In this document: one piece after another, positions 8,806 to 16,631 of the stretch | Numbering within the stretch: position 1 is the first letter of the stretch | Layout: each line of letters opens with the position of its first letter | Program-made: the position numbers and the translations under genes | Assembly: GCA_017651265.1 (NCBI GenBank) | Contig: JAGCDO010000068.1 | Location: 1 to 60,673, forward strand | Direction of reading: 5' to 3' | DNA from: Prevotella sp. | GTDB lineage: Bacteria > Bacteroidota > Bacteroidia > Bacteroidales > Bacteroidaceae | DNA length: 60,673 nucleotides | The notes under the pieces: model-generated | What the model saw: the letters and a program-made list of their open reading frames with translations, nothing else | What the model was told of the DNA's origin: nothing | Database searches by the model: none

Positions 8806-10596
8806 CTACAAAAGCTCCCTGGCCTTTTTCTTCATATCTCTTGTAGCAGGAGATTCCACCTTTGGTTTCATATCGATCACCCGTTTTGCCATTGCCTTTG
8901 CTTTCTGCTTGTTGCCGCTTTCATGATACAGCAACATCAGTTGATACAATGGATAGAGGCGGTTGGGCATCACCGTGAAAGCCTTATTGTATGCCTGTTC
9001 TGCCAGATCATAAAATTTCATATCCTTGTAATTATTACCGATAAGTATATAAAACATAGGATCGTTGCTTATCAATGTCCCTTTTTGAAAGACAGCGTTG
9101 CTTTCGTTATATCTTCCGAATGAACGTAGTAGCTTCCCGAAATCAAACAAGAAGAGGGAATTATCATGTTCTAAAGGCAGTAACTCATAATAATCATTGA
9201 TAAACGCTTCTTGACCTGAATTGCAGAACAGACGATATGACATGTCTGCCTCTATACGTTTTTTCATCTCTGTGTTTACAAATAGGCTGCTCAGCAATAA
9301 AGCCATCGCTATGAGCACACATGATTTCCAACCCAATTGACTCAATGGTTTACAGATCATCCTGCTGACGACATGACCATTGGTCTGAATCATTGGCTGA
9401 CTGTTCCCCCATGCTGCTATCAACACAACGATCAACTTATAGGGTAACAAATCAAATGGATATGACGTCATTGAAAAAATGAGCAAAGCTATAACGCTAT
9501 AACAGAGCGACTTGCTATGTCCATACAATTTCACTAATAGGGTTATGGTAGCAAAAGCACATAGCAACGCGCCTATTACTCCTTGTTCAAGTATTATCTT
9601 CAGATAATCGTTGCACATGAAGTTTGTAACATCTGCTGAATCAAATAATGATATATACCCGTTATTCGCAAATAACTCCGAAGTGCCCTCTGCTTCGGCA
9701 TGGAAGAAACTACCTATTCCTGTTCCAATCCATGGTGAATGCTTCCACGAAGTCAGCGACGACAGCCAGATAAACAATCGCCCGTCTGCTGAATCTTTCT
9801 TCAAGAAATACATACCTATTACCACAATGATGATGGCTCCCCATAAATAGTATCTGTATCGATAGTACTTATCACGGTAAATCCACAAGCACATGATTGC
9901 TAAAGCCATAAATGCAGAGCGGCTCCAGGTAGCAGGCAAAACCAATAATGTGAGAATCAGTATGATATAGTAAAGGTATATTGTTTTCACCTTCCCCCAT
10001 GTCAGAAGATACATCCCATTGTGATCTGAATTCAGCATACTCAATATAATCACTACCCCCAGCGCTAAACAAGCTGAATAGGGACCGGGATTATAAAAGG
10101 TTCCCGTAATCATGAATAATAAATGATTACTATTGCCGCCCATCAGCTGCATCATTCCAGACAATGCTTCGTAGCCGCAGAACAACAGCAGGAAGAGAAT
10201 CAATAACTTGTCAGCAAGATCGTAGTGTGAAAAGAACAGTCGCAAAACAAAATAGAATGCAAACATCATCACACCCTTTATGGCGTCTGTTGCGCATGGA
10301 TTATCAGTCCAGAACCACACTCGGCTGCAATAATACACAAACCACAACAGTACAAACACATCGCTCCATACCATATGGAAGCATGCTTTACAAGTTCCTT
10401 GCTGAAACCTCTTTATCATGCACGTCACAATTACAAAGCCTGCTATTACCTCTATGCCATGCATCACCTTTACATCGGCAAAGGTAATACGCACATCTAT
10501 TGGTTGTAATACCAAGCACAGGATATACAGCAATACAATGATGCTGATAGCAACAGTGTAATATGATTCTATTATGTTTCTGATCTTCCCTATCAT
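8806..10596 (-). CDS. O-antigen ligase/polymerase-like membrane protein with C-terminal TPRs
   Basis: A 596-aa polytopic protein. About eleven hydrophobic segments fill residues 15-430. The Wzy/WaaL family signature is visible as ATWSRSAFMALAIMC followed by HSPWIGTGIGSFFHAEAEG. From about residue 500 to the end are two or three TPR units, for example FYILIGNNYKDMKFYDLAEQ. Members of this fold polymerise or ligate surface glycans, and some (PglL-type) transfer glycans to Ser/Thr of secreted proteins. No other glycan-assembly gene is nearby. It is embedded among peptide-maturation genes and overlaps the signal peptidase gene by ATGA. Glycosylation of the NVEALA peptides is a hypothesis only. 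A TPR domain could recruit protein substrates. Confidence 0.85.
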   Translation of the reverse strand: MIGKIRNIIESYYTVAISIIVLLYILCLVLQPIDVRITFADVKVMHGIEVIAGFVIVTCMIKRFQQGTCKACFHMVWSDVFVLLWFVYYCSRVWFWTDNPCATDAIKGVMMFAFYFVLRLFFSHYDLADKLLILFLLLFCGYEALSGMMQLMGGNSNHLLFMITGTFYNPGPYSACLALGVVIILSMLNSDHNGMYLLTWGKVKTIYLYYIILILTLLVLPATWSRSAFMALAIMCLWIYRDKYYRYRYYLWGAIIIVVIGMYFLKKDSADGRLFIWLSSLTSWKHSPWIGTGIGSFFHAEAEGTSELFANNGYISLFDSADVTNFMCNDYLKIILEQGVIGALLCAFATITLLVKLYGHSKSLCYSVIALLIFSMTSYPFDLLPYKLIVVLIAAWGNSQPMIQTNGHVVSRMICKPLSQLGWKSCVLIAMALLLSSLFVNTEMKKRIEADMSYRLFCNSGQEAFINDYYELLPLEHDNSLFLFDFGKLLRSFGRYNESNAVFQKGTLISNDPMFYILIGNNYKDMKFYDLAEQAYNKAFTVMPNRLYPLYQLMLLYHESGNKQKAKAMAKRVIDMKPKVESPATRDMKKKARELL

Positions 10597-11411
10597 TTCA
10601 CACTGAATTTAACACCTACAACACCCACAATATACTCTTCAGGTACTAATCCCCAATACCGTGAGTCGTCCGAATCTATAACATTATCTCCTGCCATGAA
10701 ATAATAATTATGTTTAAACTGATGTCTGGTCAGCAGCTGCCCGTTGGCCTTCACTTCACCAGTATCCCAGTCCCGTGTAACCTTCTGTCCGAGTTCCCAT
10801 TCCAAAATGAATCCATACAAGGCTGCTTCTAAGGGAGTAATCCTCATCACGTCCCCTTTCCGTGGAATATACATCGGACCCATATTATAGACATTCCATT
10901 TAACATGATCATCAAACGGGTATGACTGTACTTCTTTTGCCCAACTCATAGAATCCGGGAGATGGTCATATTTCATTTGCTCTTCCTCTATTCCAAGAAC
11001 TTCTTCGTAATGATTATTTCTATAGAATCCATCTACTATACTTAAACTGTCACCAGGCAAGCCAACAACTCGTTTACAAAAAACATTGTTGATAATAAAA
11101 CTAATTTTCCAGTCATGATGAGGAAAGTTGAACACCACGATATCGTTATGGCGTATAGGTCGTATTCCCCTTGTTCTCCATGATTTCAATTCAATTCCTT
11201 TGTCATCGAAATGGAAATCCTTATAAATCCTTGCCCCGATCAGCGTTTTATTCACAATCACCTCATCCCCAGGTTTCAAGGTGGGATACATCGAATAAGA
11301 AGGAATGGAAAAGAAATCAAACAGAAAGGCACGGCACAAAAGCCACAACCCGTAGAGTAGTGGAAGTGTAATCACCCCTATTACAATATATCGTAATACC
11401 CTCTTCATCAT
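10593..11411 (-). CDS. Signal peptidase I (S26), locus-specific copy
   Basis: A 272-aa type I signal peptidase. One N-terminal membrane segment spans about residues 8-29. Box B is SIPSYSMYPTLKPGD with catalytic Ser40. Box D is FCKRVVGLPGD with the general base Lys113. Box E is YFMAGDNVIDSDDSRYWG near the C-terminus. Typical housekeeping enzymes of Bacteroidales are longer and have two N-terminal membrane segments, so this shorter one looks specialised. It lies between the MauE-like and O-antigen-ligase-like genes (1-bp spacer; ATGA overlap). I infer that it removes the NVEALA leaders, whose motif ends in Ala-Leu-Ala. Confidence 0.95.
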   Translation of the reverse strand: MMKRVLRYIVIGVITLPLLYGLWLLCRAFLFDFFSIPSYSMYPTLKPGDEVIVNKTLIGARIYKDFHFDDKGIELKSWRTRGIRPIRHNDIVVFNFPHHDWKISFIINNVFCKRVVGLPGDSLSIVDGFYRNNHYEEVLGIEEEQMKYDHLPDSMSWAKEVQSYPFDDHVKWNVYNMGPMYIPRKGDVMRITPLEAALYGFILEWELGQKVTRDWDTGEVKANGQLLTRHQFKHNYYFMAGDNVIDSDDSRYWGLVPEEYIVGVVGVKFSVK

Positions 11412-11412
11412 T

Positions 11413-12084
11413 TTATTTTTCGTTTTTCCAGCACCATATAGTCACCATTGTAAGTATAAAACAAATACCTACATAAAACACCATATATAGACCATGATTC
11501 AGCTTGTTCACAAAGAAGTATGAAAACAACACCAAACACCAACCTGCGCAAACCGAAATCCATAAGTAAGAATCCTTCCAGCAACCGGAACTATTCTTAA
11601 GTCCAACGGTTTCTAAAACAAATCCTCTTTGTTTCCAGCCAACAAGCAGTACGCCGCCTACTATTGCCCACAATACAACACTCTTCACAAACGATGCCAT
11701 TGGCGTAAAATGTATAAGTTCTCCGAAACACCCACACGATTCAATGCTTCCAAGTATGGTTGGAAAAAAAGCATTGACGGCTGTCAGCCACACGAAGAAC
11801 GTCAGAAGCAGAAACATACCACATAATGCCATGTGCCTGTATTTCGCCTTCAATACCAGCAAGCCCAACATCAATTCCAACTGACACACAATCATGGCGC
11901 ATGGATATTTGAATCCATGCAGCCACGATGGCATATACATGTCAATAAAATCACCGGTTTCCATGGCAAACGAATGAATGTTTATTGACTTTAGAATTGC
12001 TGACAGTGAAAATACGACAAAACACATTTTTGTCAAACATGAATATACCAGTGATACCATCTTTCGTTTGTTAAGGGCGTTCAT
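11413..12084 (-). CDS. MauE/DoxX-like membrane protein
   Basis: A 223-aa membrane protein with four to six predicted helices. The motif SIESCGCFGE (Cys117, Cys119) at the end of a helix is the hallmark of MauE-type proteins, which are thought to carry reducing equivalents across the membrane for thiol chemistry in the periplasm. Its start overlaps the upstream thioredoxin-like gene by 14 bp, and the signal peptidase gene begins 1 bp downstream, so translation is probably coupled. The pairing with a CxxC lipoprotein and four-cysteine peptides fits a role in disulfide formation or reduction. A second ATG eight codons in is an alternative start. Confidence 0.85.
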   Translation of the reverse strand: MNALNKRKMVSLVYSCLTKMCFVVFSLSAILKSINIHSFAMETGDFIDMYMPSWLHGFKYPCAMIVCQLELMLGLLVLKAKYRHMALCGMFLLLTFFVWLTAVNAFFPTILGSIESCGCFGELIHFTPMASFVKSVVLWAIVGGVLLVGWKQRGFVLETVGLKNSSGCWKDSYLWISVCAGWCLVLFSYFFVNKLNHGLYMVFYVGICFILTMVTIWCWKNEK

Positions 12085-12613
12085 TTATTATATCATCAAA
12101 AAGCTTTTCTATTTTGGGGCTTCTCCTCGGATCCCCAACAAGTTTTATTCGACTATCCTTCTTGTCTATCAACATGGTATGATAAATAGAAGAATGGGGA
12201 ATGAAAGGATTCGCTTTTTCAAATGTGTTCAAAGTATCTAAATAAATATTTTTCTTTTCCTTTTTCCTCATAAGAAATGTACGCATATACTGATGAGAAT
12301 CTGCTTTCGGGTGAAAAATAAAGACATAATCCATTTGTTGTGGTTTGCCATATTTCTCCATAAAATTATTCCACGTATACAGTTTTGAAGTAGCGCATGT
12401 TTGACACTCAGTAGAGTCAAAGTAACAGAGCATTACAAAACGAGAATCAATATTCGCACCAGATTTGTCACAATCTATCAGTTCCATTTGTTCCAAGTTC
12501 AGTTCAACCTTACTATCAAGCATTTCTTTTACACAAGATAACGTATCATCCTTCTTACAAGAAATGAATAAAAAGACTGTTGAAAGAACAATAAATACTA
12601 CTCGATTATTCAT
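12071..12613 (-). CDS. Thioredoxin-like lipoprotein (CQTC)
   Basis: A 180-aa predicted lipoprotein with lipobox FISC (Cys19) followed by KKDD. The thioredoxin-like core has FVMLCYFDSTECQTCATSK with CxxC at Cys70-Cys73, then a helix and a strand containing VFIFHPKADS. The later segment THE-like region HSSIYHTMLIDKKDSRIKL resembles the cis-Pro/beta4 region of TlpA-type redoxins. Its ATG overlaps the upstream propeller stop as ATGA and its 3' end overlaps the MauE gene. A periplasm-facing thiol oxidoreductase is likely; the partner is inferred to be the MauE-like protein, with NVEALA peptides as substrates. Confidence 0.8.
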   Translation of the reverse strand: MNNRVVFIVLSTVFLFISCKKDDTLSCVKEMLDSKVELNLEQMELIDCDKSGANIDSRFVMLCYFDSTECQTCATSKLYTWNNFMEKYGKPQQMDYVFIFHPKADSHQYMRTFLMRKKEKKNIYLDTLNTFEKANPFIPHSSIYHTMLIDKKDSRIKLVGDPRRSPKIEKLFDDIINERP

Positions 12614-13779
12614 TTTTTCACTTTATATTTAACTATAATAGGATTACCTGTGTCAGAAACTCTCTCAGATACGATTTCTTTAAGTTCTCTTAAATACTTT
12701 TCTTCAATCGGATTATCGTCATCTTCCAATATCTTAATAGAGCTGACGAAATCATCGCCATCATACAAGTTGTAAATGGTATTTTCATGAATATAGTAAT
12801 TCATTAATCCTAAATGATACATACTACACACTGCAATACCTTTGCAAAGCAAAACATTAGATTTAGTCTTATGGTTAATGACAAGAAGATAATCATTGCT
12901 GTTTACACTGAATCTTATAAAAAGAAGATCACCTGATACTTGTATTCTCTCTATTCCTAAAACGTACTTTTGATAATTATTATTCGTGTTATATATTAAC
13001 TCTCTGGCATCCATAGGCTTATATTCTTCTGGAAGATTGTACTTTCCAAAATCCAGAGTAATGAATGGTTCACATTTCCCCGATGTAACTTTAAATATCG
13101 TATTGGATTCTCTTTGAGCATAAAAAACAGAGTCCTCTGAATAACATGAAAAACGCATATCACAAGATAAGCCTGGACCCTTATCAAAAGGAATATATGA
13201 TTTCACTAAAGTCCCATCTTTTCTTATTTCAATAATATGGTTCTTTCCGTCTTTCGTTTCAGACCGGTCATTTACAAGAAAAATATGATCACCAACTACA
13301 AAGAAACTATTTGCCCAATAATCTGAGATGTTTGTCACACTTTTGCATTGCCCTTCGTAATCGTATTCTACTATTTTCAAGGATGACATATCCAACACAT
13401 ATACCTTGTTATTCACTGCAAAAAAATCTGTGATTTCAATATACTCATTCGATGATTTTCCCAGGCGATTGATCTCATGCTCACAAACTCCTTCCTTATT
13501 TAGAATATGAATTCTCTGCCTTCCATTATCAAGTAGGATTATCTTATCTTTATCGAATTTCATATCTTCTATAGTACCTATTCCTGTAGAACAATTCATT
13601 TGAATGAGTTCACATTCATTAGGAATGATGAGACCTGATTCTGCATCTGTGATATATGATTTAGCTTTATCAATATCAACGCGAACGATACTCCCTTGTT
13701 GTTCGTATGTATTTGTATTCTGACAACAAACTAACGAAACCAAGAATGACAGCAAATATAAATAGTTTAAAAACTTCAT
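12610..13779 (-). CDS. Six-bladed beta-propeller lipoprotein (1 of 3)
   Basis: A 389-aa protein with N-terminal signal MKFLNYLYLLSFLVSLVCC and a Cys at the lipid position (C18 or C19). The rest matches the NHL-like six-bladed propeller family typical of Bacteroidales. Recurrent blade motifs include KIILLDNGRQRIHILNKEG, KVYVLDMSSLKIVEYDYEG and HIFLVNDRSETKDGKNHII. Members usually occur beside NVEALA peptides and redoxins; their function is not established. It is AT-rich, with a 46-bp spacer from the upstream NVEALA gene and an ATGA overlap with the redoxin gene downstream. A binding scaffold at the membrane surface is a reasonable guess. Confidence 0.8.
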   Translation of the reverse strand: MKFLNYLYLLSFLVSLVCCQNTNTYEQQGSIVRVDIDKAKSYITDAESGLIIPNECELIQMNCSTGIGTIEDMKFDKDKIILLDNGRQRIHILNKEGVCEHEINRLGKSSNEYIEITDFFAVNNKVYVLDMSSLKIVEYDYEGQCKSVTNISDYWANSFFVVGDHIFLVNDRSETKDGKNHIIEIRKDGTLVKSYIPFDKGPGLSCDMRFSCYSEDSVFYAQRESNTIFKVTSGKCEPFITLDFGKYNLPEEYKPMDARELIYNTNNNYQKYVLGIERIQVSGDLLFIRFSVNSNDYLLVINHKTKSNVLLCKGIAVCSMYHLGLMNYYIHENTIYNLYDGDDFVSSIKILEDDDNPIEEKYLRELKEIVSERVSDTGNPIIVKYKVKK

Positions 13780-13825
13780 ATATTCTAATGTGTATTTATG
13801 TAAGTGTTATTCTATTAAAATTCCA

Positions 13826-14215
13826 TTAATAATTTACCACATGACAATCGTACGGGGTACACCCGAATCCTTTGTCTGGACAATCATCATAGATTGCTTT
13901 TAGTATCTTTTTATTATAGATGCCACTAGCCTCTAACTGTATATTTGGCTGAGAAGAAGAATAAGCGACTCTCCCAGACACATCAGTATAAACATAAAGA
14001 ACACAAAACTTTGTTATACCTTTCCTGTCAGGATAACGATAACCACCTCTATTTGCATCACCATCACCACCATCTGAACTCTGTGCCAATGCCTCAACAT
14101 TCTGCATCAGCAAACTGTTGTCTTGAACACCATAAGAACTGTAGCTCTGGTAGGCAGTAAAACCTGCAGCTACTAACACCGCAGCAGCAATGCCGCATTT
14201 AATTGATTTTTTCAT
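13826..14215 (-). CDS. NVEALA-family exported peptide (copy D)
   Basis: A 129-aa precursor. The leader has a Lys-rich start, a hydrophobic stretch (about residues 8-20), then SLLMQNVEALA with the family motif at residues 39-44. The motif ends in Ala-Leu-Ala, a plausible signal peptidase I site, which would release an 85-aa peptide beginning QSSDGGDGD. The mature part has four cysteines at 71, 112, 119 and 124. Copy B has cysteines at exactly the same positions and is a full-length paralogue. The leader DNA is nearly identical to copies B and C. The biological activity of NVEALA peptides is unknown. Confidence 0.88.
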   Translation of the reverse strand: MKKSIKCGIAAAVLVAAGFTAYQSYSSYGVQDNSLLMQNVEALAQSSDGGDGDANRGGYRYPDRKGITKFCVLYVYTDVSGRVAYSSSQPNIQLEASGIYNKKILKAIYDDCPDKGFGCTPYDCHVVNY

Positions 14216-14254
14216 TGTTTTATATAAATAATTTACAAAACTTGTAAAGGGACT

Positions 14255-15598
14255 CTACTTCAGTGTACATACCTGAATTATTGGATTATTGTTTTTCGAT
14301 AAGCGCACCATTTCTGCTTTCTCCTCAAAAGAAATGATAGAGGGAGTTTTACGATCAGCATTGAGTTTTATTAGATTTTGATACAAAGCCCGTGCAGAAT
14401 AAAACTTCTTATCTATTTGCGATAAAGTATTGTGACAAGTTTTTAATTTCTCCTCAGTCATATCTGTATTCGTTGGAATGCTTGCCATACGTTCGAACTG
14501 GTCGGGTTCTATCATGAAGTAAACTTTATTATTTGAAACTGATTTTAATTCCATACCATTTACTTGACCATATATATCATTATCCATTAGACGTACATAT
14601 CTTAAATCATCCAAAGAATCTTTATTTGCAACCATAAGATGTAACATTTGTGCATCCCATGAAAAGTTCATTAATAAATATTTACCCGTACTATAAAAAT
14701 TTACGCTTCTCGCCACATTATCCGGATAATTGGAGTAGGCTTTTTCCTGATATGATTCAAATGACTCAAACCACTCTTCTGGTTGGTTGTTTTTTCCAAA
14801 ATCCACAAAGTAAAGAGTCTTCAATGAATCATTAACAAATTCATTAATTAAAGGCGTTCCCGGGACATGTACATACACATGGTCTTCAGAACGTGTGAAC
14901 ACATTTGAACTCATGGTAAAACCTTTCCAATTATCGCTATAAGGAGCATGATAGCCGACAATCTTCCCTTTCCGGTCAACAATCACATAATTGTAAGAAC
15001 CGTCTATTCCAGGAACATCCATTTGATAGTTCATATAAAGAATGAGATGATCCCTATCCAATATTTCAAATTCATAATAGAAAGAAGGTATTTCCACGAC
15101 ATTCAAGAATTTTCCGTCGATGCTATAAAACTGGAGCGAGCTCTTTCCTGCATCATAAACTATCACCTGATTACGATAAACGTCATAGACCATGCAGGTA
15201 GGAGAAATGTATTCTCCCTTTGAATGCCCTAAACCACCTATAGTATTTACAAATTTCCCATCGTTGTTAAAACGGAGTATTGATTTTCCAGAAGCATCAA
15301 AAACAAGGAGATCGCCATCTTTTGTAATTTGCAATTTCCTAATTTCACCAACCTTTGACTTTGGAGTGAACTCTAATGGGATATACTTGACATCCGAAAA
15401 GAAATCAGAATAAAAGGCAACACTTCCTACTTGCAAATCACTCAAATCTATTGTTGGCACATTCCCTTTCTCATAGTTATCCGCTAAGCCAATGCCAATC
15501 AACTCTTTATCATATTGAAAAGATGTAAAAGTATTCTTATGAAGACAAGAAGAAAGACACATCAACAACAATAAACTTATTAATAACCTTTTCATCAT
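14255..15598 (-). CDS. Six-bladed beta-propeller lipoprotein (2 of 3)
   Basis: A 447-aa lipoprotein with signal MMKRLLISLLLLMCLSSC and lipobox LSSC (Cys18). Propeller repeats include GDLLVFDASGKSILRFNNDG, QVIVYDAGKSSLQFYSIDG and YNYVIVDRKGKIVGYHA. The first blade contains VKYIPLEFTPKSKVGEIRKL, a segment typical of this Bacteroidales family. A C-terminal extension of roughly 60 residues is charged and helical. It lies 48 bp after NVEALA copy C and 39 bp before copy D, so it is bracketed by peptide genes. The function is unknown; surface display or peptide binding are guesses from context. Confidence 0.82.
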   Translation of the reverse strand: MMKRLLISLLLLMCLSSCLHKNTFTSFQYDKELIGIGLADNYEKGNVPTIDLSDLQVGSVAFYSDFFSDVKYIPLEFTPKSKVGEIRKLQITKDGDLLVFDASGKSILRFNNDGKFVNTIGGLGHSKGEYISPTCMVYDVYRNQVIVYDAGKSSLQFYSIDGKFLNVVEIPSFYYEFEILDRDHLILYMNYQMDVPGIDGSYNYVIVDRKGKIVGYHAPYSDNWKGFTMSSNVFTRSEDHVYVHVPGTPLINEFVNDSLKTLYFVDFGKNNQPEEWFESFESYQEKAYSNYPDNVARSVNFYSTGKYLLMNFSWDAQMLHLMVANKDSLDDLRYVRLMDNDIYGQVNGMELKSVSNNKVYFMIEPDQFERMASIPTNTDMTEEKLKTCHNTLSQIDKKFYSARALYQNLIKLNADRKTPSIISFEEKAEMVRLSKNNNPIIQVCTLK

Positions 15599-15646
15599 TT
15601 TATATATTCTTTTAAAGGAGTACAGACAAGCTGTACTCCATAATAA

Positions 15647-15988
15647 TCAACAGGGATTAGGGATTTCGTCACAATGGGCATATTGTCCTTCACCGTCTTT
15701 TACCCTAATACAATCATTGCATTTGTAAGTTTTAGACTCACTGTACCATTGAGTATAATGTATTGTCACAGTTTTTACCGTTGGCCTGGCAACGTAATCC
15801 TTACGATTCCACCAGCCCCAAAGCCCGCTATCTGCATCACCGCCATCAGAAGTCTGTGCCAATGCCTCAACATTCTGCATCAGCAAACTATTGTCTTGAA
15901 CGCCATAAGAACTGTAGCTCTGGTAGGCAGTAAAACCTGCAGCTGCTAACACCGCGGCAGCAATGCCGCATTTAATTGTTTTTTTCAT
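15647..15988 (-). CDS. NVEALA-family exported peptide (copy C)
   Basis: A 113-aa precursor. Its leader is almost the same as copies B and D (one residue change in the hydrophobic stretch) and it carries NVEALA at 39-44. After the shared acidic SDGGD stretch the cargo is unrelated in sequence: an aromatic segment (GLWGWW), a Thr/Val-rich strand and a Cys-rich end with cysteines at 90, 93, 106 and 113. The cysteine number (four) is kept although spacing and sequence are not. This looks like a constant leader joined to a variable payload. Confidence 0.87.
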   Translation of the reverse strand: MKKTIKCGIAAAVLAAAGFTAYQSYSSYGVQDNSLLMQNVEALAQTSDGGDADSGLWGWWNRKDYVARPTVKTVTIHYTQWYSESKTYKCNDCIRVKDGEGQYAHCDEIPNPC

Positions 15989-16070
15989 ATCTTTTATTAT
16001 TAAGTGTATAAGAGTTCTTTTCTTTCATGAATAGATCTCTTATACACATGATTACACTTCTATTATTTCT

Positions 16071-16460
16071 TTAATAAGGAACCTCCTGACATGAGAAAGG
16101 ACTACATCCATTTCCATCATCTGGACATTTATCTTCTAGACCTCGTCTCGTTGTTTTTTCATATTTTCCACTTAATTCTAACTGTTTATTTTCCTCAGTG
16201 CTAGAATAAGCGACCTTCCCGTTTGAATCTATATAAACATGAAGAGTACAAAATCTTGCTCTCCCTCTCCTATCAGGATAACGATAACCACCTCCATTTG
16301 CATCACCATCACCACCATCTGAACTCTGTGCCAATGCCTCAACATTTTGCATCAGCAAACTGTTGTCTTGAACACCATAAGAACTGTAGCTCTGGTAGGC
16401 AGTAAAACCTGCAGCTACTAACACCGCGGCAGCAATGCCGCATTTAATTGTTTTTTTCAT
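16071..16460 (-). CDS. NVEALA-family exported peptide (copy B)
   Basis: A 129-aa precursor, the close paralogue of copy D over its whole length. NVEALA is at 39-44 and cysteines are at 71, 112, 119 and 124. Differences from copy D are concentrated in the cargo, for example in the stretch before Cys112 and in the C-terminal tail. The leader coding DNA differs from copy D at only about three positions in some 136 bases by eye. It is the first of two consecutive NVEALA genes, 82 bp upstream of copy C. Confidence 0.88.
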   Translation of the reverse strand: MKKTIKCGIAAAVLVAAGFTAYQSYSSYGVQDNSLLMQNVEALAQSSDGGDGDANGGGYRYPDRRGRARFCTLHVYIDSNGKVAYSSTEENKQLELSGKYEKTTRRGLEDKCPDDGNGCSPFSCQEVPY

Positions 16461-16478
16461 TGTTTTTTGTTTAAATGA

Positions 16479-16589
16479 TTAATAATAATTGATAGAAAGG
16501 CTATTATGCATCACAGCCTCTTTCTTTAGGCGTTCTTCCAGGTTTTGGCGTCCCTCCACCCAGTAGTCGGCCTTATCCCCTGCATGCAT
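16479..16589 (-). CDS. Possible 36-aa small protein or gene remnant
   Basis: An ATG inside the hairpin at 16573-16597 opens a 36-codon frame ending in TAA. It starts MHAGDKADYWVEGRQNLEER and continues with a basic/acidic helix and MHNS. Codons in the first two thirds are G/C-ending, unlike the AT-rich NVEALA genes, and the hydrophilic helical character looks like genuine coding. I do not recognise it. It could be a small protein between the transglutaminase and NVEALA genes, or the broken C-terminus of a lost gene. Confidence 0.35.
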   Translation of the reverse strand: MHAGDKADYWVEGRQNLEERLKKEAVMHNSLSINYY

Positions 16590-16597
16590 GGGGATAA
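16573..16597 (-). terminator. Hairpin between transglutaminase and NVEALA genes
   Basis: Perfect inverted repeat TTATCCCC/GGGGATAA around a 9-nt core that is itself TGCATGCA-like. It lies 35 bp after the transglutaminase stop. No U-run follows, so it may be a processing or attenuation hairpin rather than a full terminator. Confidence 0.45.
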
Positions 16598-16631
16598 TAT
16601 ATCATGCGCTAATATATTCTACTCTTTCTGT

